Below are positions 24,001 through 34,119 of a DNA stretch of 64,000 bases, piece after piece. The stretch is taken from the NCBI GenBank assembly GCA_035222895.1, contig JAVYIG010000875.1, positions 1-64,000 of the forward strand, given 5' to 3'. The notes beneath the pieces were generated by a model. It was not told the DNA's origin. It made no database searches and saw only the letters and a list, made by a program, of their open reading frames with translations. The first letter of the stretch is position 1. Each line of letters begins with the position of its first letter. This DNA is from Strongylocentrotus droebachiensis (Eukaryota > Echinodermata > Echinoidea > Camarodonta > Strongylocentrotidae). A program made the translations under genes and the position numbers.

Positions 24001-27000
24001 TAGGCCCACTTACTCTAAAACATACCGCGTAGACTCGCACCTTAATTTTTCCATTCCAATTCCGCAAATTGCAGAATTCTGACAAATGGAGCCACTCCCT
24101 TTGTTGGACGTGCCTCCCTTCAGTGCATCTAATCATTTTATTGTATTCCCCATCAGGTACAAGACAGGATGTACACTACGATTCCCTCGTCTGGAGAAGG
24201 TACGAGACGATAAGGACTGGCACCAGTGTATGACCACAGAAGAAATGGAGAATATGAGACAGGTAACTCACAGCAAATCAGAGTTGGAGTTTATTAAGGT
24301 CTAATTGATTCAGATTTTATCCCTCCGCTCCAAAGTAGTGAATCTTTATGATGACGGGCTTCACTAAGAAGAAGAGGATTTCTAGCAGTCAAATTCTTGA
24401 CGATCAATTTTTTTTTCTCTGATTTTTTTTTTTTTCTTCCCAATATTGCCCCTATTTTCCAGATTTTTCTCCAATTTTCTTACTCAAAAGGGGGGGGGGG
24501 GATGTAATAAGATGCCATTCCCCCCCCCCCCCCCCGAATCTTTTTTTTTTATTCGAGGGGGGGGGGGGGGGTGGGGTGGTTGAGGAAATAAAAATTTAAT
24601 GCTCACTCTCACCCATGACCTTTTCTTGTGTCCCTTTAGCAGTCTTTGTAACCATTTTTCAATGTATGTTTCTATTGCAGCAAGCAGAGGGCAAGTTAAC
24701 AGGAAGACATGCTAATGTGGATGATGATGAGATTGTGACTACCAAGAGAAGGAAAGCGGCAACGAGAGCAGTAATCCCGGTTGCTGTGCCATCAAGGTTC
24801 AGAGCTGCAGACACTTCTAATGTCAAACAGGTAAGCATGGGGTGTTGCTATGTGGGTTTTCACTGTGAAGAGATATTATAAGAATGCTAAATATATTACT
24901 CATTGCGGATATTATAAGAGTTTGCATTTGCAGTAACACCATTTGGAATGATGTACATGTACATGTATGTAAAGACCATTGCTATTCTTTTGTGGAAAGG
25001 AAGTATTTCTAAATAGAACTGAACTTCAAGTAGTTCAAAATGATATTTAATATTCTTTTGATTCAGCTCTGTAAAGTACCCTTGATTTCCTTATGTATTT
25101 TTAAATAGTACTGAAGTTCAAGTACTTCAACAAACTAGTATTCTCTTGATATAGTTCTTTTAAAGTATCTTTGGTTTAGTTTCTTTATTTTGTCATGAAC
25201 AAAAATGTACATGTTTGAGCGTATAATGGATGAATACCTTCCTTTCATTCAGAGAATATCCCCTGTGTACTTTATTTTACAGGAAATGGCTGATTTTCTT
25301 TGGCATATATACTGGTACAGCATATTGCTCTCTCGTGCATTAAAGCATTATGCAATAGTCATGAAACAAACATACTTCTCAAATAGAAAAGTCCTTCTTC
25401 ATTTAGTAATTATGTTGTATCCTTTGTGTCCATTCCTTGTTGTTTCCAGACCTCTGAAATACTAGAGCTCTGTATAATGAACAGTTCCCTGAGCCATCTT
25501 AAGGATGAGAGAAGAAAAAAGTAGGATGTGGAGGAGTAATGATCCAGAAATTGTTCCTAGTTTGAAATCTTTTCTGTCTTTCCATTTTTGTTTCCAGACG
25601 TCTGAAATGCTGGAGGGTCGAGAGCTCTGTATCATGAACAGTCCCGCAAGCCATCCTAAGGATCAGCTGGAGAAAAAGATAGTAGAGTGTGGAGGCTTAG
25701 TGGTTCAGAACCCAGGTATAGATACATACTGTGTGCTGGCTGACAAGGTTAACCTGAAGGTCAAAAACATATTCAGGTGAATATTACTCAGTAAGCCTTG
25801 TTCACACATTAGGTGATGTACTGCCTGAGATAGAGAGAGAAAGAGAGAGAGATGCCGCAGGAAAATGTGAAGTACATTATGTGTACATGTAAATGAATGG
25901 CAAATAGGGATGAATGATATACTGTACACTATACAATAGCCCATTAGCATATTATCAGTGTGTTATGAAATACCAATTTTGTATTGCCCTCTCCATTAAT
26001 GTCATTTTGAACGAGGCTATAGCAGCCATCTCATTTGAATAGAAGTCTGTTCTATCGTGACCCTCTTTTTGTTTACATCAATTTTATCAATAAGTATTAT
26101 TGCCGATGTAAATTGAACATAATTCAGCCATTTGGCTGCTAAGTGCAATCATAATAAAACCTTTTCAATCAATCAAACTCCTGCATAAAAGGCAGTAAGT
26201 ATATATATTGAAAATCGCTTGTCATTTGCCTTCTTTAACAACTCAAATCCTGTACGTACATGTAGAGGCCATCATGAATATATTGAAACTATGGACTAGA
26301 CACCTACTCCTTTACACACTTGTCCAGGCTCAATTGTCCAATGGTAGAGGGGTGCAGTTGTCAAGGGGATGTGTAGTTGTCCTCTGGAGTAGCTAGTTGT
26401 GTGGTTATGCATAGATTGTCAGGGGCTTGGTGCTATGGGGAAGGAGGTGGTGTTCATTATACAAATGATGCATGCGCATGAGTTCATTATAAGATCTATC
26501 CGCACTCGAGTTGAGGCTGTGTGTATCTAATGCATGAAGCCGTTAGGCTGAGTGCGATAGATACACACAGCATCAACGAGGGCGGATAGATCGTATAATG
26601 AACGAATGAAAACATGCATCATTTGTTTTATACAACGAAACTCCTAGATCCTTGTTATTTGATGTGAAAAGAATTCATCCAAGATTATTTTGTGACAGTA
26701 TATGGCTGACAAATAAATCTCAAGTTTAATAAGGCTTAATTTAGTGCGCACACATAGCTATAGATATAGCAAGCGCACTAATTACCTCTATACCCATTTA
26801 CGCATAGTGCTGCGCAAGAATAGGCTCATGCTCACGCAGTATTAAGCGCTGTCAGTAACCTCTACGCGCACTACTGCGCTCTGAAAACGAGTTCAATAGT
26901 ACTGAAAAATATTGCACTCCTTTTCATGAAAACGAGTGCAATAGGCTCAGTAAATGAATCACACATGACCGCGCATGACCAATCATTTGATTAGGATCTC

Positions 27001-30000
27001 GGAGTGAGTTGTATAAACATGGATAATTGTCTTGGGGTAGTATTCCAGGATGCAATAGCCCTCTGACATTGTTGACCAGGAGGTAGTCATCCAGAAACAG
27101 GCACTGAAGCTGATACAATGTAAATGTTATTTTCATGAAATGTTTAATTTTTTATATTTTACAGTGCCAAGATATATGACGTTGTAAAGACTTCATGGCT
27201 CATTGAAAGCCTGGTAAGATTCACATACTGATACTACAGAGCCATATGACTGCATTAAGTTAAGCTTGTATGTACACATGTATGTCTGGTAGCATATATA
27301 CTTTAATTTCATGATGTGAGACATTTTTAACTTATATTCAGATTCGCAAATGCATTACACCACTTAACTCTTTGCCTACCAGAACCGGGTGGTTCCTGTA
27401 CTAAGCTTATGGGAATGGGAGCATCCGGTAGTCAGTTGGTTAACATTCATGAAAATAAACAAATGCGACATTGCTGACTACCTTAATTATTAATTATCTT
27501 AATTATTAATTATGTCATAATCCCTCATGGAAGGTGAGATATAATGCCTCATTATTTTTGTCATTGTTTAGAATGAATGAAACTTAATAGAGCCTTTTAG
27601 CAAGGACTTGGGAATTAATGTTCTTAGGCGCATGGGAGGGGGGGGGGGGGGGGCAGTCACTTTTGAAGAACCAGCTGCAAAAACACCTGTAACTTGCAAC
27701 ACTATACCAAGCTCTCTTGTTATATTTCAAGAATTGTATAATAGTATAACTGCCCCCAATTTATGGAACGCTTCACGGTTTTGCATGTCATCCTTGCGCA
27801 GGGGCTATGCTAAGTGTATAACTGCCTAATCAGTCATACTAATTCATGACAGCAATGCTCTCTAATTAATTCCCATTGATCCTTGTACTTGTGGAAACAA
27901 CCAACAACAGAACTGCTGATAATATCCTTCGTACTTGTGTATTCTCTTGGCTTATAGGATGCTGGTCGCTTATTGCCATGGTTACCATCTCATATGCTGT
28001 TCACCTCTGCTAAGATGACGGCACAGTTTGCCTTGGACTATGACAGTCATGGAGACAGCTATACAGAGGATGTCAATGAAGAGAAACTCAGGGAGGTCTT
28101 CGCAAATGTGGAGAAGAAGGTGAGCCTGTGAGGCAGTTTTATGGCCATTTTAAATTCCGCCAAATTTGAGATACAAATTAAACATGTAATTTTTCTTTCT
28201 ACAGGTTAATGTTATTGCTTCACTCATTATCTAGATGATTGAGACTGGGAATCTGAACTATATTTGATTAGAACTGTTGACTTTCCATTAGATAATAAAA
28301 CTTTCTTTTTCATTTGAGATGTGTAGTGGTATATGTAAGTAACTTTGTTCTAAGGCATTAGTTTCCGAATGTACCCCTAAAAGAGACTTGTTATTATATT
28401 TTGTCTGTATAATATGCAGAGTACTTACTCTTATGTGTTCAGTAATATACAGATATGCGAAACATGATACAGTTAAAACATTTTATTTTGCTTTAGCTTT
28501 TAAAGAAATTTGTTTTACTTAGTTTTATCATGTCATACATTATGTGAACAAGGCCGTACATGTCAATGTCTTTTCATTGTTATCACAGAAGAGTAAGCAG
28601 CCGATGACTGCAGAACAGATAGCCGAGATAGAGATGGACTACTTTCCTCAAGACTCACTCCTTGGTCTCTTTCGTCTGTGCCGTGTCTATATGGATTCAT
28701 GCCTTGTGATTGGGGAAGAGGACACAGTAAGTAGAATCAGGATGATGTATAAATCAGGGGCCCGTTTCACAAGGCCTTTTTTCAATGACAAATGACAAAA
28801 ATTAGTGACAAATCTGCTGATAACCAATCAGAAGCAAGGATTTCAGTAGCTTATAACTAAGACTGTCACTTGTCACTGATGACAAGTTTTGTGAAACGCC
28901 CCCCTGGTGTTTCAACTTGTAGGAATATCAGGACATATCGCTTTCATTATATCATCAATCTCTCATTATTATTAGATATTAGAAAGAGTTGTTGTTCATG
29001 TTATCTGTAATAATGTTCTATTCATTGCTGAATTGCAAGGGATGTGAAGGAGGCAATATTTGCTTGCATAAAAGCTGTCAAAGGGCCTACAAATTGATGT
29101 GCTTTAAGAGGAACAGCTTATAAGGGATTTATATATATGGAGTCGGGCTAACTCGGACCAGGGGACAACTCGGCCCAGCTGCAAAAACAATCAGTTTTTG
29201 CATGTTTAGGGTTAGGGTTAGGGTAAAATGACCAAAACGTTACCGTTTTTGCAGCTGGGCCGAGTTGTCCCCTGGTCCGAGTTAGCCCGGATCTATATAT
29301 CCCTTATCTTATCTGGTTTATTGTCCCGCCTGCGTAGCAAAAAAGCGAGACATAGGCGCCGCTTTTCCGGTGACGGCGGCAGCGGCAGCGGCGGCGTCAA
29401 CATCAAAAACTTAACCCTAGGTTAAGTTTTTGAATTTTTGATATAATTTTGAAAGTACAAGTTCTTAGTCAATGAAAATCAAACTATAGAGTTATCAAGT
29501 ATCCCCAATCATGTGAGTTGAATTTCGGGTCACAAAGTCAAGGTCAAAGGTCATTTCAGGTCAACAGACTTAGACAATGTTGTGGCGTCATTATCGAAAA
29601 CTTAACCTAAGGTTAAGTTTTTGAATTTTTGATATCATTTTGAAAGTATCAGTTCTTAGTCAATGAAACTTGGACTATAGGGTAATCAAGTATCCCCAAT
29701 CATGTGAGTTGAATTTCAGGTCACAAAGTCAAGGTCAGAGGTTATTTCAGGTCAACAGACTTAGACTTTATTGTGGCATCAACCTCAAGATTTTGAATTT
29801 TTAGCATATTTTCAAAAGTGTTTGTTCAAATTCCATGAAACTTGTACCCAAGGGTTATCAAGTATCACATTCATATGACACAAATTCCAGGTCAGTAGAC
29901 TTGGATTATGTTTTCACAACTTAATATGAGAATAAATGAATCAATTTTTGTTATTTGTTCATGATTCTTAATCAATATTCACTTCAAAATGCTGATTATA

Positions 30001-30852
30001 TTCAGAGGATTTCATTTTTTGGGGCCTGCTAATTGGCCACCCTGCCTATAAATAATGTTCCAACCTCAATTTTTCATCATATCGAATTGCGTAATGCAGG
30101 CGAGACCGCCGAGAGCGTTTCCCTTGTTTCCCAATATCAGACAGGTTTTAGACACTGACAATTTTGTTTTAATATTTGTGTTATTTTCCCTGCAGCACAT
30201 CAAAGACTGCTCCCTTGACCTGGTATCCTTGGAGATGAGGTTTCATGGCGCCACCATGTGTCCTACGTTAGACAGGCAGGTCACTCACATCATCATAGAC
30301 AAAAGGTACGGTTTACACCAATTAGGAATTATGTAGCAGTAGTAAAAATGACAGAACCTTCATTGATTGATTCTCTTGATATCTTGTCAAGTATACAACA
30401 ATTGGTTTACATTTCCTGAAGAATAATTTTTGTGTTTTCAAGCTGTAATTCTTGTAATTCTAAAAGAGTAGTAGTTAAATTGACATACACTTATATGTAT
30501 ATGATTGTATTTTGTTCAGGCTCAAATTCTGTTGCTCCTCTTACATGTACCTGTACCCGTCTTTAATTTTAATTTTTTCTTGTGAATTGTTAATTTTGTC
30601 TGAAGATATTTTCCAAGGCTTCTGTAGTTCACATACACAAATAAGAATGTACCGGTAATCCATTTCTAAATGCTAATTAACTTCAATACCATTTTTTTTT
30701 CTTGCAGTGACCTGAGCAGAGTGAGAGAGTTCCGTCTTCGTGGCCAGAAACGAGCCTTGAAGCAGCATGTAGTCACCTCAGAGTGGGTCAGAGATTGCAT
30801 CCGGAAAGAGAAGTTTCTCAGTGAAAGACCCTATGAAGCGGCAATGTCTTGA
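11244..30852 (+). CDS. LIG4: DNA ligase IV, complete, 26 coding exons, 930 aa
   Basis: ATP-dependent nuclear ligase that seals double-strand breaks in non-homologous end joining with XRCC4/XLF. Coding exons: 11244-11468, 11800-11877, 12763-12861, 13437-13501, 14615-14765, 15341-15433, 16101-16205, 16970-17076, 17304-17384, 18021-18086, 18434-18480, 18947-19043, 19491-19550, 20390-20490, 21106-21197, 21578-21673, 22682-22792, 23482-23561, 24157-24262, 24681-24830, 25598-25776, 27165-27213, 27958-28119, 28589-28726, 30196-30305, 30708-30852. They total 2793 nt and all phases agree. Nucleotidyltransferase motifs are intact: KLDGER with catalytic Lys287 (codon 17012-17014), LDGEM (342-346), EEGIVVK (440-446), GWLKIKPEY (461-469). 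The N-terminal DNA-binding domain spans ~1-270 and the OB fold follows motif V to ~640. BRCT1 is ~671-765, an XRCC4-binding linker with HGDSYTEDV follows, and BRCT2 is ~826-930. Mammalian LIG4 is ~911 aa and its coding region is intronless, so this gene is far more fragmented. The coding start lies six bases into an exon with acceptor TCTGTAG; upstream 5' UTR exons are not identified. Intron 4 is GC-AG. Confidence 0.97.
12196..12650 (+). repeat. Dispersed repeat in LIG4 intron 2 (AGCTCATCC..GATGAGCT-type head)
   Basis: The segment opens TTAGCTCATCCAGCCCGAAG and continues ATGAGCTTATGCCATGGCG, TGGCGTCCGTCCG, followed by TTTTGATTCTGATTG-like internal words that recur 100-150 bp apart. This head resembles a repeat common in marine invertebrate genomes. 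No ORF is present. Confidence 0.5.
13502..14614 (+). other. LIG4: LIG4 intron 4, GC-AG type
   Basis: The exon ends GGAAG and the intron starts GCAAGT; it ends CTCTTGCAG. Using GC keeps the frame ([11 protein letters not shown], matching the conserved ligase IV sequence). No in-frame GT alternative nearby reproduces this. The intron also contains a tRNA-derived SINE and a long GA/G run at 13858-13897. Confidence 0.9.
13550..13733 (-). mobile_element. tRNA-derived SINE in LIG4 intron 4
   Basis: On the minus strand GGCACGATAGCTCAGTTGG carries an A box. TGGTCTTGTAATCTGG resembles a tRNA-Thr(UGU) anticodon arm, and CCCGAGTTCGAAAC is a B box. A non-tRNA body (GTGCCCTTTGGTAAGGCATT) follows. The same body occurs in the SINE at 35326-35500, so this is a family and not a functional tRNA gene. 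The 70-aa minus-strand ORF here is a translation of the SINE. Confidence 0.8.
15060..15130 (+). repeat. Trinucleotide microsatellite (GAT)n(GGT)n(GGC)n
   Basis: An uninterrupted triplet run grades from GAT to GGT to GGC inside LIG4 intron 5. The antisense poly-proline ORF is an artefact of it. Confidence 0.95.
16619..16918. mobile_element. TIR MITE in LIG4 intron 7
   Basis: GGGGTGTTTCACAAAGATC at the left is inverted as GATCTTTGTGAAACACCCCC at the right. Similarity extends ~85 bp into each arm (AGTTGGACTTAA...TTAAGTCCAACTT). It is ~300 bp, non-coding, and ends 51 bp before exon 8, which encodes the catalytic lysine. Confidence 0.8.
17440..17575 (+). repeat. (CT)n/(CTGT)n microsatellite in LIG4 intron 9
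   Basis: CTGTCTGTCTCTCTCTCT-type pyrimidine repeat, with no coding potential beyond low complexity. Confidence 0.9.
17756..17874. mobile_element. Short TIR MITE in LIG4 intron 9
   Basis: CAGGGCATCGTTTCACAAAACC at the left end is mirrored at the right by GGTTTCATGAGATGATGCCCT. The arms continue into GTACAAGTTCG / CGAACTTGTAC. It is ~119 bp with hAT-like CAGGG ends. No clear target duplication remains. Confidence 0.7.
21945..22175 (-). mobile_element. SINE in LIG4 intron 16
   Basis: Read on the minus strand it has GGTTCAAATCCCGCC (B box), then CTTTGGCAAGACAT, ACCCAGGTGAGGTAAATGGG, and a tail GAGCGCTATACAAGAACCC followed by (ATT)n. This is the layout of tRNA-derived invertebrate SINEs. The A-box side is degraded. 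Confidence 0.75.
24488..24575 (+). repeat. Paired G and C homopolymer runs in LIG4 intron 19
   Basis: G12, then C18, then G16 with short separators; it can form hairpins or quadruplexes. It lies ~110 bp before exon 20. Confidence 0.85.
25442..25553 (+). pseudogene. Decayed partial duplicate of LIG4 exon 21
   Basis: GTTTCCAG|ACCTCTGAAAT and the following ~100 bases closely match the acceptor and first ~115 bases of exon 21 (25590-25710). Shared blocks include GAGCTCTGTAT, ATGAACAGT and GAGCCATC/AAGCCATC. Compared with the real exon it has a 9-base deletion after codon 5, a stop at 25522-25524 and no usable donor. The acceptor and its pyrimidine tract remain intact. It is a local tandem duplication of the start of the BRCT1 exon; if spliced in, it would truncate the protein before BRCT1. 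Confidence 0.85.
26455..26634. mobile_element. Palindromic MITE in LIG4 intron 21
   Basis: The left arm TATACAAATGATGCATG and TTCATTATAAGATCTATCCG are inverted at the right as CGGATAGATCGTATAATGAA and CATGCATCATTTGTTTTATA. The arms meet near GGCTGTGTGTATCT / AGATACACACAGC. It is ~180 bp and non-coding. Confidence 0.8.
27760..27813 (-). ncRNA. U6 snRNA-derived 3' fragment (pseudogene) in LIG4 intron 22
   Basis: On the minus strand the sequence TTAGCATAGCCCCTGCGCAA continues GGATGACATGCAAAACCGTG and AAGCGTTCCATAAATT. This is the 3' half of U6 spliceosomal RNA with a few substitutions (U6 has GCATGGCCCC, ACACGCAAATTCG). The 5' half, including the ACAGAG box, is absent, so it is a processed fragment and not a functional gene. 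Confidence 0.85.
28755..28906. mobile_element. hAT-like MITE in LIG4 intron 24
   Basis: CAGGGGCCCGTTTCACAA at the left is inverted as TTGTGAAACGCCCCCCTG at the right. Inner arms AATGACAAATGACA and TGTCACTTGTCACTGAT also pair. It is ~152 bp and starts 29 bp after exon 24. CAGGGGCC-type ends resemble hAT MITEs; flanking duplications are no longer visible. Confidence 0.75.
29120..29307. mobile_element. Palindromic MITE with telomere-like motif in LIG4 intron 24
   Basis: Left arm ATAAGGGATTTATATATATG, GGGCTAACTCGGACCAGGGG and ACAACTCGGCCCAGCTGC are inverted almost perfectly on the right, ending ATCTATATATCCCTTAT. The short centre contains TTTAGGGTTAGGGTTAGGG (about 29205-29223), three telomere-type repeats. 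Confidence 0.85.
29320..29900 (+). repeat. Internally repeated interspersed repeat in LIG4 intron 24
   Basis: After TCCCGCCTGCGTAGCAAAAAA and a GGCGGC-rich stretch, the phrase TTAACC(T/C)(A/T)AGGTTAAGTTTTTG with AGTTCTTAGTCAATGAAA, AATCATGTGAGTTGAAT and AGGTCAACAGACTTAGAC occurs twice, ~185 bp apart, with a third weaker copy. It is non-coding and matches the style of repeats widespread in marine invertebrates. Confidence 0.6.
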
Positions 30853-33800
30853 GATTTCTTCTGACATAAAGTTGAATAACGGTGCTCCCGGTAGCTTCAC
30901 TATAATCTACTATGCGAGTTAAAAAAGAAAAGAAAAGAAAAAAATGCAGATTCAATGCTGAAAGTGTTTTGAATTAGTACTGCAAATATATTCAACCATA
31001 CTTCTGAAATAGCCTATCATGTTTCTTCAATCGGACAGCTACATCCTTAAACCACCACCATGGATAGCTGAACAGTACCAGTTCTCTTGACTTGTGTCAA
31101 ATTTGCCTCTTGCCTCTACTCAAGTTTTTAATGAAAGGGATGTTATACCCAAGGTTTGGTTGAATGGTCTACATTCAATTGAATTGTGCTCTCATAACAT
31201 AATGACAGTAACCTTTGAATTCCATTAATCCTAAACTTAGGCAAATTTTTGTAATTACAAGTGCTGAGTCATCCATGGATACATCTGAATGAAAAACCTA
31301 TTAAATTATAAGAAACATAATCATCTATCATGCCATTAGGATATGTTTCAGCAATTTCACTTGAATGTTTTATATACTGTGGCTTGTATTATAGATTTCT
31401 TTTTTTATGAACACTTTACAGTGACAAATGTGTAGAAAGGCGCCTTGAGTAAAACAAGGAAAGCTATCTCTTACATAGTGTAAAACGCTATGAAACAACA
31501 ATGTACTATGGGAAGAATTCTTGTCTTTAAGAATCGAAAATTCATAGTAAATTGTAATGTCAGACCTGTCTAGGGAAACAATTAAAGCTGTCCTAACATT
31601 AGGGTTATAGGTGCAATTATATCAATACTTTACTCAAATCCATTCTGTAGCAGAATAAAAATTCAAAAAGTACAGTGATTTTTTTACTCAGGTGTTTTTT
31701 ATATACCGGTAAATGTTGTTTAAAATATGTTTGTTATGCAAATGGGAATATTTATTAGACGCCAATTTCGTGAAATAAAGTACAACCAGGAGAATATTCT
31801 CTATTTGGTAACAATTTATGAAATATTATAATGATAAGATATATTGCTAAAAACACTTCATGTGACATACATGTGCACCAATGATCCAACGTTTTCTCAA
31901 ATGACCATTGCTCCAGGTTTTATGATTTCATCAAAAGTATAAGGTTAGGTTTAGAGTTGCAGTTGTGTTTTACTTTAGGTTTAGGTTTAGGATTAGGACT
32001 ATGTTCATTATTTTGTTCAGAGTTAAAGGTTATATACCATCAACTCAAACCTTGCATTATGTTAACAATTATGAAAGGTAAGGTTTTTTATTATCATGTA
32101 CATGTATTCCTAGATATGTAACACACATGCTTACTATCAACTCAAACCTTAGATAAGTACTTGGAACAATCATTTTAACTTTCAAGAAAGATGATTAAAG
32201 GTTATTTTCGCTTGCCCTTTTCTCGTCTCTCTATCTCACTCTCTGCCAGTGAAAACAAATTATGATTTGAAAAGTAACTCACTGTACTCTTATATTTTAG
32301 TCTTATGTTGTATAAAGGTCAAGCACACTCATGCAAGTATGTTGTTATTCATTTTATAAGTTTTCAGAAATAAGGTTACATCCTACATGAATTAATGTCT
32401 GATGAATATAATTTATTGTGTATTTCATTCCTATCACTCATTATCTTAGTATGACTTAAAGACACGTAAGAGTGGGCTGTCATGGGGAATTTAACACCAT
32501 TCTGGTGTTGACCCATTATTGTTGTTTAATAATCACCAGGATTAGCTGTCAGTTTTATGACCAACATGCTCTATGTAATGCTCTGCATTTCCCCATATGG
32601 AAAAGTCATTATCTGACATTTGCATCACTTGAATACTCAAAGAGACGAGGGGATATTTCTTGATTGGCCTATAAGTTTGCTGTTTTAAGAGTTGTACACC
32701 CAGTCTGGTGTCAGCGAATTCTGTTCTTCTACACATGGAAGCTGCCAACCTAATCCCTTTCAACAAATTATGTCTTTCAATGTGTATTTTGTGTATCAAT
32801 AATCTTTCCTTGTAAATTGCTTTACATATAAACTATTATGCCATCAGTTGAAAGTATATGTGTGAAATAGATTTTTTCCAAATGTGCCATAGTTTCTTCT
32901 TTTTATACAGTTTTTGTAGCAATTATTAACGTATATACCACCTTGCCTTAATTGTCTCTCATTGTCGCGGAGTGTTTACTGTTTATGACGAAAATGATTA
33001 TAAAATAATTTTTGATCAGTATCATGTGTTAGTATATTGCAAAGCAATAAAATTGTGTTTTTCTAAGAAGCTTTTATATGAGTGTTCTTTGTCGTATATC
33101 CTTTTATTATGTGGGAATTTATTTAAATACAATTGGTTCATAGTGCATTTCAAGTTCTGTTTTATCACATATCTTGTAACAGTCATGACTTTGAGTTTGG
33201 TTGTATGTTTGTGGAAAGTGAATCTTTCTCCCTTCCATGGTCTGATGATAATATTACAAACATTGAAAATAGAGAGAAAGGTGTGGGGGGGGGGGGGTGG
33301 TACTGACAGTGTATTTCAAGATAAACCGTCTGCAGGTTATTTGGAATAACATGTAAAAGATCAACTCATAACAATGAGAATGGTACTACAAAGTTTATAT
33401 TTGCAAATGAATTAAAGTAATAAATTAGAAGAACATGTACTTGTATATACAAACATTTCCCAAAAACTTTGCATTACCTTTAAGTATATAAGAGTTTCAA
33501 CAACAGTAACCAACTCTCAACGAAACACTAGCAGGGTGGCATACTTTGTGATCAAATATCTTTGCTAAATACTCGAGAGCCACCCAAGATTTTCAAAGCA
33601 CCCCTTCCCCCTCCCCCTCGATTACAAGTGCTAGCCACAAACTTGCGTACGAAACGAAATCTCAGGATAATAGCACTGCGCTGCACGTACGTACGGTGAA
33701 ACACATGTGTGCAATGTATATACGCACATGTGATCAATGGATGTGATGCAATTGCATTGCATTACGTACGAAAACTAGCGTACGTGCAAATCATATGTAA

Positions 33801-33960
33801 CACATTCATAAGTACATTTCATCATACTAACGGCCTACGCTAGGACTCTATAGGAGGGCTTCGACTAATAATATTGTGATTTACTGCATGTGTAGCTTAT
33901 GAATTGTTGTATATGCATAACATATATCAGTAAAATATATAAATTACATGCCTAGGCCGA
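30853..33960. other. LIG4 3' UTR and LIG4-PHB intergenic region
   Basis: Possible LIG4 polyadenylation signals (AATAAA) occur at 31654 and 31774. The remainder is AT-rich without a supported exon. A G run interrupts at 33283-33298, and an ACGTACGTAC-type palindromic patch lies at 33685-33695. The ORFs near 32472-32663 and 32972-33349 show no codon or domain signal. Confidence 0.45.
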
Positions 33961-34119
33961 ATCGAGACTTCAAGAATCAGTAGATCTAGTTGGCCTTTCA
34001 CGGGAGCGACTTGGGTACTAAAAAGCGTCGGATAACGCCGGGTAGAGTCTCCTCGCGTTGCGTTGTTCAGCTCGCAGCTCAGCTCAGCTTTCCAAAGAAG
34101 AACCAAGAGAAAGTAAAAT
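33960..34119 (+). promoter_or_regulatory. Probable PHB promoter / 5' UTR
   Basis: A GC-richer stretch just before the ATG has CGGGAGCGACTTGGG and TCTCCTCGCGTTGCGTTG, then a GCTCAGCTCAGC repeat. There is no TATA box. This fits a housekeeping-type promoter with the coding start in exon 1, but the transcription start is not determinable. Confidence 0.4.

Noticed and set aside
25205..25465. 86-aa ORF in LIG4 intron 20
   Set aside because: It does not fit the ligase reading frame or conserved sequence and has no splice sites that retain frame.
27760..27813. Functional U6 snRNA gene
   Set aside because: The 5' half with the ACAGAG box is missing and no snRNA promoter is visible.
32972..33349. 125-aa ORF between LIG4 and PHB
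   Set aside because: AT-rich hydrophobic translation ending in a glycine run from a G homopolymer; no domain, splice context or repeat homologue.
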